This document shows positions 59,912-64,000 of a stretch of DNA of 64,000 nt, piece after piece. The stretch lies in contig NZ_AKJZ01000045.1 of assembly GCF_000282055.1 (NCBI RefSeq), positions 1 through 64,000 on the forward strand, in the 5' to 3' direction. Numbering within the stretch: the stretch's first letter is position 1; each line of letters opens with the position of its first letter. Below the pieces are notes generated by a model. The model saw only the letters and a list, made by a program, of their open reading frames with translations. It did no database searches and was not told the origin of the DNA. This stretch comes from Flavobacterium sp. CF136 (GTDB taxonomy: Bacteria; Bacteroidota; Bacteroidia; Flavobacteriales; Flavobacteriaceae). A program made the position numbers and the translations under genes.

Positions 59912-61795
59912 TTATTTCACTTCATAAACATTATTTGCAGCCTTTACATCAGCCATTAATCCGCTTGGATCAATGGTGATTTTCTTAATTGCAGTTTTGT
60001 TTTTATCGATTGTAAAACTATAGTTTGACTGTGCCCAGGCCCAATCATCCAACACAGTTCTTTTTATATTTGGATTAGGATTTGGCTTAATGAAGTTCAT
60101 CATTCTTAACGGAATATAGAAACTCTCAGAAGTTCCGTCAGTATATTCTACAGTCAAATCAATTGGCATTGGCATCCTTCCAATTCTTTCTAAAGTAACG
60201 GTTGTTTTACCTGCATTATCCGCTACGTCTTTAATTCCGTAATCAATTGTATTTGTAGTTTCTGTCCAGTCAATTAAATACCAGTCTAATTCAGCTCCTG
60301 AAACTCTCTCTGCAGATCTTTTGATATCATTTGGAGTTGGATGTTTGAATTTGAAATCATTAAAATATCTTTTTAAAGCAGCATCCAGATTTTCCTGCCC
60401 AATTACGTACACTAATTGTGATAAAAAGATACTACCTTTTACATAAGATGAAATACTGTAAGGTCGGTTTTCATCGTAACGGTCACCGTGTGTTGTTTGT
60501 GGCTGTTCTTTTCCGGAATTTACTAAACTATAATAAGCGGCATAATTTGCTTTAAATGGATTAACTTCCTTTTTATCTCCTTTTAATTCATTCAAAGCAC
60601 TATCTTCTATATAAGTTGTAAAACCTTCATCCATCCATGGGTGTTTTGACTCGTTTGAAGCCAAAATATGCTGAAACCAGGAGTGTCCCAGTTCGTGAGT
60701 TGCAGTTCCTAAAATACCTTCAAGAGTTCCGTTTCCAAGCATCAAAGTACACATTGCATATTCCATTCCGCCATCTCCACCCTGAATAAAAGAGTATTGC
60801 TTGTATGGATAAGCCCCCACTTTATGGTTGTAATAATCCATTACTTTCACCATTAATGGCTCTAACTTTTTCCAGTTCTCAGTAACTTTTGGATTGTTTT
60901 TGTAGAAAAAGTGCAAATCAACATCATTTGGTCCTTTTACAATATCGTGTGCATATTCCTTGTCGGCAGCCCAGGTAAAATCATGTACGTTTGGAGCGAT
61001 AAAATGCCATGTTAATGTCTTTGTTTTTTTAGGATACACCACTTTTACACCAGCGTCTTCATAACCGTGGCCAATTTCGTTTTTATCCTGCAAATATCCT
61101 GAGCCTCCAATTGTATAGTCTTTATCGATTGTAATTTTTACATCAAAATTACCCCAAACCCCATGAAATTCTCTGGCAATATAAGGATCTGCATGCCAGC
61201 CTTCAAAATCAAATTCGGCCAATTTAGGATACCATTGAGACATGGACAATTCAATTCCTTCCGAATTATTTCTTCCCGAACGACGAATCTGAACCGGAAC
61301 CTGACCATCGAAATCTAATGTAAAAGTAGTTTTCGAATTGGGTAAAATCGGTTTAGCCAAAGTCACTTCCAAAACAGTTCCGGAAGTTCTGGTTTGAGCC
61401 GTTATACCATCTTGTTTGAAATTAGTGATTTTCAGAAATCCAATTTCATTTGACTTTAGTGATTCAATTCTACTTTGCTTTACATCCTTGCCGTCTACTT
61501 TCACTTTATTGACCATTCTTCCGTCAGGATCTTTTATAGAATGCAGACGTGCGTCCATTTCGCTTCCCGGCTGAAAAGCATTTGGAAATAAATGATAAAA
61601 TACTTTTCGCAAAGTATCCGGAGAATTATTGGTATAAATCAATTCCTGTTTTCCTTTATACTGATAGTTTTTTACATCCATCGATACCTCCATCTTATAA
61701 TCAGCATGTTGTTGCCAATAGGGGGCATTTTGTGCAAAAATTGAGTTTAAACCAAAACTTAAAAAAGAAAGTAGAATAATTTTATGCATATTCAT
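59912..61795 (-). CDS. M1 family metallopeptidase (aminopeptidase N type)
   Basis: 627 residues; a second ATG lies two codons in. Signal peptide IILLSFLSFGLNSIFAQN. The gluzincin zinc motif is GTATHELGHSWFQHILASNE (HELGH, about residue 365) with the third ligand in WMDEGFTTYIEDS. The exopeptidase signature is GGDGGMEYAMCTL in place of GAMEN. The C-terminal part lacks the long ERAP-like domain, consistent with the shorter Bacteroidota form. Periplasmic or secreted peptide degradation. Downstream of the S8 gene on the same strand but separated by a terminator. Confidence 0.92.
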   Translation of the reverse strand: MNMHKIILLSFLSFGLNSIFAQNAPYWQQHADYKMEVSMDVKNYQYKGKQELIYTNNSPDTLRKVFYHLFPNAFQPGSEMDARLHSIKDPDGRMVNKVKVDGKDVKQSRIESLKSNEIGFLKITNFKQDGITAQTRTSGTVLEVTLAKPILPNSKTTFTLDFDGQVPVQIRRSGRNNSEGIELSMSQWYPKLAEFDFEGWHADPYIAREFHGVWGNFDVKITIDKDYTIGGSGYLQDKNEIGHGYEDAGVKVVYPKKTKTLTWHFIAPNVHDFTWAADKEYAHDIVKGPNDVDLHFFYKNNPKVTENWKKLEPLMVKVMDYYNHKVGAYPYKQYSFIQGGDGGMEYAMCTLMLGNGTLEGILGTATHELGHSWFQHILASNESKHPWMDEGFTTYIEDSALNELKGDKKEVNPFKANYAAYYSLVNSGKEQPQTTHGDRYDENRPYSISSYVKGSIFLSQLVYVIGQENLDAALKRYFNDFKFKHPTPNDIKRSAERVSGAELDWYLIDWTETTNTIDYGIKDVADNAGKTTVTLERIGRMPMPIDLTVEYTDGTSESFYIPLRMMNFIKPNPNPNIKRTVLDDWAWAQSNYSFTIDKNKTAIKKITIDPSGLMADVKAANNVYEVK

Positions 61796-61801
61796 TTAAA
61801 T

Positions 61802-61832
61802 AAAAAAATGGAAGAGTTGCCACTCTTCCATT
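61802..61832 (-). terminator. terminator of the S8 peptidase gene
   Basis: 11-bp arms (AATGGAAGAGT / ACTCTTCCATT) with a 4-nt loop, A-run on the plus strand, 20 bases after the S8 stop on the minus strand. Confidence 0.82.
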
Positions 61833-61851
61833 GGATTAGTAATTTGTTTTT

Positions 61852-63468
61852 TTATTTTTTTGACATTTTTTCAGCCATCAGTAAAGCATTATATGCATTC
61901 ACCATTTTAGCCGTTTTTGATGATTCGGATGCTGGTTTTACCTCTTTATTTTCTCCTAAAACTACATTTGTCGGGAGTAGAACACCTGAGTCCATCAGAA
62001 TATGTTTTACTTGTGAAGCTTTTAATTTTGGATAATACGAACGAATCAACGTTGCAACTCCGGCAGCATTTGGTGAAGCCATTGAAGTTCCCTGTAAATA
62101 TTTGTATTTGTTGTTTGGAACTGTTGCATAGATTTCTTCACCAGGAGCAAAAACATCTACGTTTATTTTTCCGAAATTCGAAAATCCTGCTACTACATTT
62201 TCTCCATATTCTTTATTAATTGCACCAATCGTAATTAGGTTATCCGCAAATTCTTTGATATTATTTTCAGAATCATTTGGATAATTGATGTTTTTTGTTT
62301 CATCGATATTATAACCGTCATTACCTGCAGCATGAACAATTAAAACGTCTTTTTTCTGAGCATATTTTATAGCATCATATACCCATTGTTTATGTGGAGA
62401 AAAACTTTTTCCAAAACTTCCGTTAATTACTTTTGCGCCATTATCAACAGCATAACGAATTGCTAACGCAATATCTTTATCATATTCATCTCCGTCAGGA
62501 ACAGCTCTAACTGTTAAAATCTCAACATTATTGGCAATACCGTCACCACCTAAATTATTACCGCGAATTTGTGCAATAATTCCGGCAACGTGTGTTCCGT
62601 GAAGTGCTTTTTCTTTGTCCGGACCAAAAACGATATTATTACCATAATGATTGTTTTTGATATCTTCCGGATTATCTCCTACAACTTTTCTTCCGTCATA
62701 ATCTTTGTTTAAATTATAATTGAACTGATCGTAAACTTGCTCTCTATAATCTTCCAGCTCCGCTTCGGGATCAAAAGTTGGTCCTGCATTGCCAAAAATT
62801 TGCGTCATAACCATTTTACTTCTCGCCACTTTTGGATCAGTTGAAGTAATTGTGCTTAAATCTTCCAGTTTATAGGTTGTTTTATTTAGTTCTTTTTTTA
62901 TTGTATTATGAACATCTAATAAAAAGTCAACCTGTTGTTTATCTTCTAAAACTTTTTTAGATTTTTCTTCATATTGTGCCAGGGCATTTTTGTATTCGGC
63001 AGATCCATCATCACCTTTTTTAACAATACGGGTCATTTCGAGATTTTCGTGTACTGCATCTCCAAGAAAATTCCATCCATGGGTATCATCAATAAATCCA
63101 TTTTTATCATCATCGATACCGTTTCCCGGAATTTCTTTAGGATTTGTCCAGATCATTCCTTTTAGGTCTTCATGCTCAATATCTACTCCCGAATCTACAA
63201 TTCCTACAATTACTTTTTTTCCGGTTTTGCCTTGCAGCAATTCGGCGTAGGCTTTATCAACACTCATTCCCGGAATAGTATCTTTTACTAAATCGAGATG
63301 ACTCCATCTTTTTAAGTCATTTTCAGAAACCGGGGCTTTTTTTACAATTGCTAAAGGCGCAGTAATCGCTTCCTTAGGTGTTGAAACTTGTGCATGTAAG
63401 GTTGCACCACCACCTGCTAAAACAAGAAACGCAAAAGCAGTTAAACTAATAGGTTTTATATAGCTCAT
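61852..63468 (-). CDS. S8 (subtilisin-type) serine peptidase with large insertion
   Basis: 538 residues with a signal peptide (YIKPISLTAFAFLVLAGGGA). The triad is Asp near 89 in VGIVDSGVDIEHEDL, His near 289 in ALHGTHVAGIIAQIRGN, and Ser near 461 in LQGTSMASPNAAGVATLI. The distance of about 200 residues between Asp and His is much more than the 30-40 of ordinary subtilisins. The insertion carries acidic and coiled-coil-like segments (KVLEDKQQVDFLLDVHNTIK). Secreted; no T9SS sorting domain is visible at the C terminus (MAEKMSKK). Active site appears intact. Confidence 0.93.
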   Translation of the reverse strand: MSYIKPISLTAFAFLVLAGGGATLHAQVSTPKEAITAPLAIVKKAPVSENDLKRWSHLDLVKDTIPGMSVDKAYAELLQGKTGKKVIVGIVDSGVDIEHEDLKGMIWTNPKEIPGNGIDDDKNGFIDDTHGWNFLGDAVHENLEMTRIVKKGDDGSAEYKNALAQYEEKSKKVLEDKQQVDFLLDVHNTIKKELNKTTYKLEDLSTITSTDPKVARSKMVMTQIFGNAGPTFDPEAELEDYREQVYDQFNYNLNKDYDGRKVVGDNPEDIKNNHYGNNIVFGPDKEKALHGTHVAGIIAQIRGNNLGGDGIANNVEILTVRAVPDGDEYDKDIALAIRYAVDNGAKVINGSFGKSFSPHKQWVYDAIKYAQKKDVLIVHAAGNDGYNIDETKNINYPNDSENNIKEFADNLITIGAINKEYGENVVAGFSNFGKINVDVFAPGEEIYATVPNNKYKYLQGTSMASPNAAGVATLIRSYYPKLKASQVKHILMDSGVLLPTNVVLGENKEVKPASESSKTAKMVNAYNALLMAEKMSKK

Positions 63469-63637
63469 GTATATATAATTTAATGATATTGAAATATTCG
63501 ACTAAATTATACTTTTTTGTTACAAAATACTAACGATTAACAGTGTGTTAAGATTTAAGGCTTTTTAGCAAAATAAAAAACTTAAAACTATATAGAATAA
63601 ATGCTCATTAGCTTGCTTTTTTTTAAAAAATAATTAT

Positions 63638-63665
63638 TTGTAAGAAAAATAATTTTGTATACTTG
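63638..63665 (+). promoter_or_regulatory. promoter of the LRR gene
   Basis: TTG at 63638, 17-base spacer, TATACTTG at 63658-63665, one mismatch to TAnnTTTG, 27 bases before the ATG at 63692. Confidence 0.5.
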
Positions 63666-63691
63666 CGCCGTCAAATCTTAAAATATAACTT

Positions 63692-64000
63692 ATGAAGCCA
63701 AAACTACTTTTATTACTGTTTTTTGTGAACTTTTCAATTTATGCCCAATATACCAATATCCCGGACATTAACTTTGAAAACAAATTGATTGCCCTTGGTA
63801 TTGATTCGGGAACTGCTGATGGTCAGGTACTGACTAATAATATTGATAAATTGACTTATATTGATATTGCAAATAGTTCTATTGTTGATTTAACAGGTAT
63901 TCAAGATTTCGTATCCTTAACGAACCTAAACTGCACTGGGAACAAATTAACGTCATTAGATACATCTAAAAACATCGCTTTGAAATCATTATATTGTGAA
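63692..64000 (+). CDS. exported leucine-rich-repeat protein, 5' part
   Basis: Partial gene running off the window; 103 codons visible. Signal peptide MKPKLLLLLFFVNFSIYAQ. Then the opening typical of Flavobacterium LRR surface proteins (YTNIPDINFENKLIALGIDS). Short leucine-rich repeats follow: NIDKLTYIDIANSSIVDLTG, IQDFVSLTNLNCTGNKLTSL, DTSKNIALKSLYC. Such proteins often end with a T9SS sorting domain, which would lie outside this window. Likely a secreted binding protein. Confidence 0.85.
   Translation, partial: MKPKLLLLLFFVNFSIYAQYTNIPDINFENKLIALGIDSGTADGQVLTNNIDKLTYIDIANSSIVDLTGIQDFVSLTNLNCTGNKLTSLDTSKNIALKSLYCE

Overview
The window is a stretch of a low-GC Bacteroidota chromosome, almost certainly a Flavobacterium. 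The protein families, the promoter boxes of the type TTG-N(17-23)-TAnnTTTG, the AT-rich spacers and the near-identity (recalled, not searched) of one product to the Flavobacterium frigidimaris-type L-threonine dehydrogenase all point there. No rRNA, tRNA, CRISPR array or complete insertion sequence was seen. The last gene runs off the right edge.

Layout. 33-1682 is a secreted S41 peptidase. 1821-10023 is an envelope signalling locus: an ECF sigma factor with a TPR-bearing membrane anti-sigma partner, a divergent small membrane protein, a lipoprotein, a PKD/beta-barrel protein, a TPR-CHAT (caspase-like) protease-fold protein and a retropepsin-like aspartic protease. Three identical-spacing copies of a two-block motif (GGGTAACAAT-N10-AATTGATATA) sit before the small membrane protein and the lipoprotein and are the best candidates for the sigma factor's own promoters. 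10024-11503 is a decayed zone: a truncated AlbA_2/Schlafen gene fused to a frameshifted MFS transporter remnant, then about nine small palindromes. 11504-12082 is a PixA/AidA inclusion-body protein. 12284-16380 is 2-oxoglutarate dehydrogenase E2/E1 with a divergent outer-membrane protein. 17152-19247 holds two unknown genes and a polyprenyl diphosphate synthase. 19506-26412 is a YceI protein and a TetR-TolC-MFP-RND efflux operon tied together by three copies of a 28-bp operator. 26588-28776 is a three-gene PepSY membrane cluster.

The middle is housekeeping: MORN-type protein, TlpA-like thioredoxin, aspS, a cold-shock protein, and then a complete 14-subunit complex I operon, nuoA-N (33077-47146). 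That operon is interrupted between nuoH and nuoI by an ORF6N-domain gene that carries the same palindrome upstream and inside its coding sequence. nuoG is a short form without the molybdopterin-like domain.

The right part has a BI-1/YccA protein, a LOV-like PAS protein without the photoactive cysteine, dinB, a three-gene envelope-glycan island (PIG-L-like, GT4, Amj-type lipid II flippase), mfd with a lipoprotein gene overlapping its TTG start, L-threonine dehydrogenase, and a group of exported peptidases (DUF885, M1, S8), ending in a leucine-rich-repeat protein.

The intergenic DNA is unusually structured: 7-bp-period arrays in at least four spacers, an 8-bp-period array, and a 66-nt repeat present twice whose central hairpin changes by compensating substitutions. 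The strongest candidates for undescribed biology are the sigma/CHAT/aspartic-protease locus and the self-palindromic ORF6N insertion.
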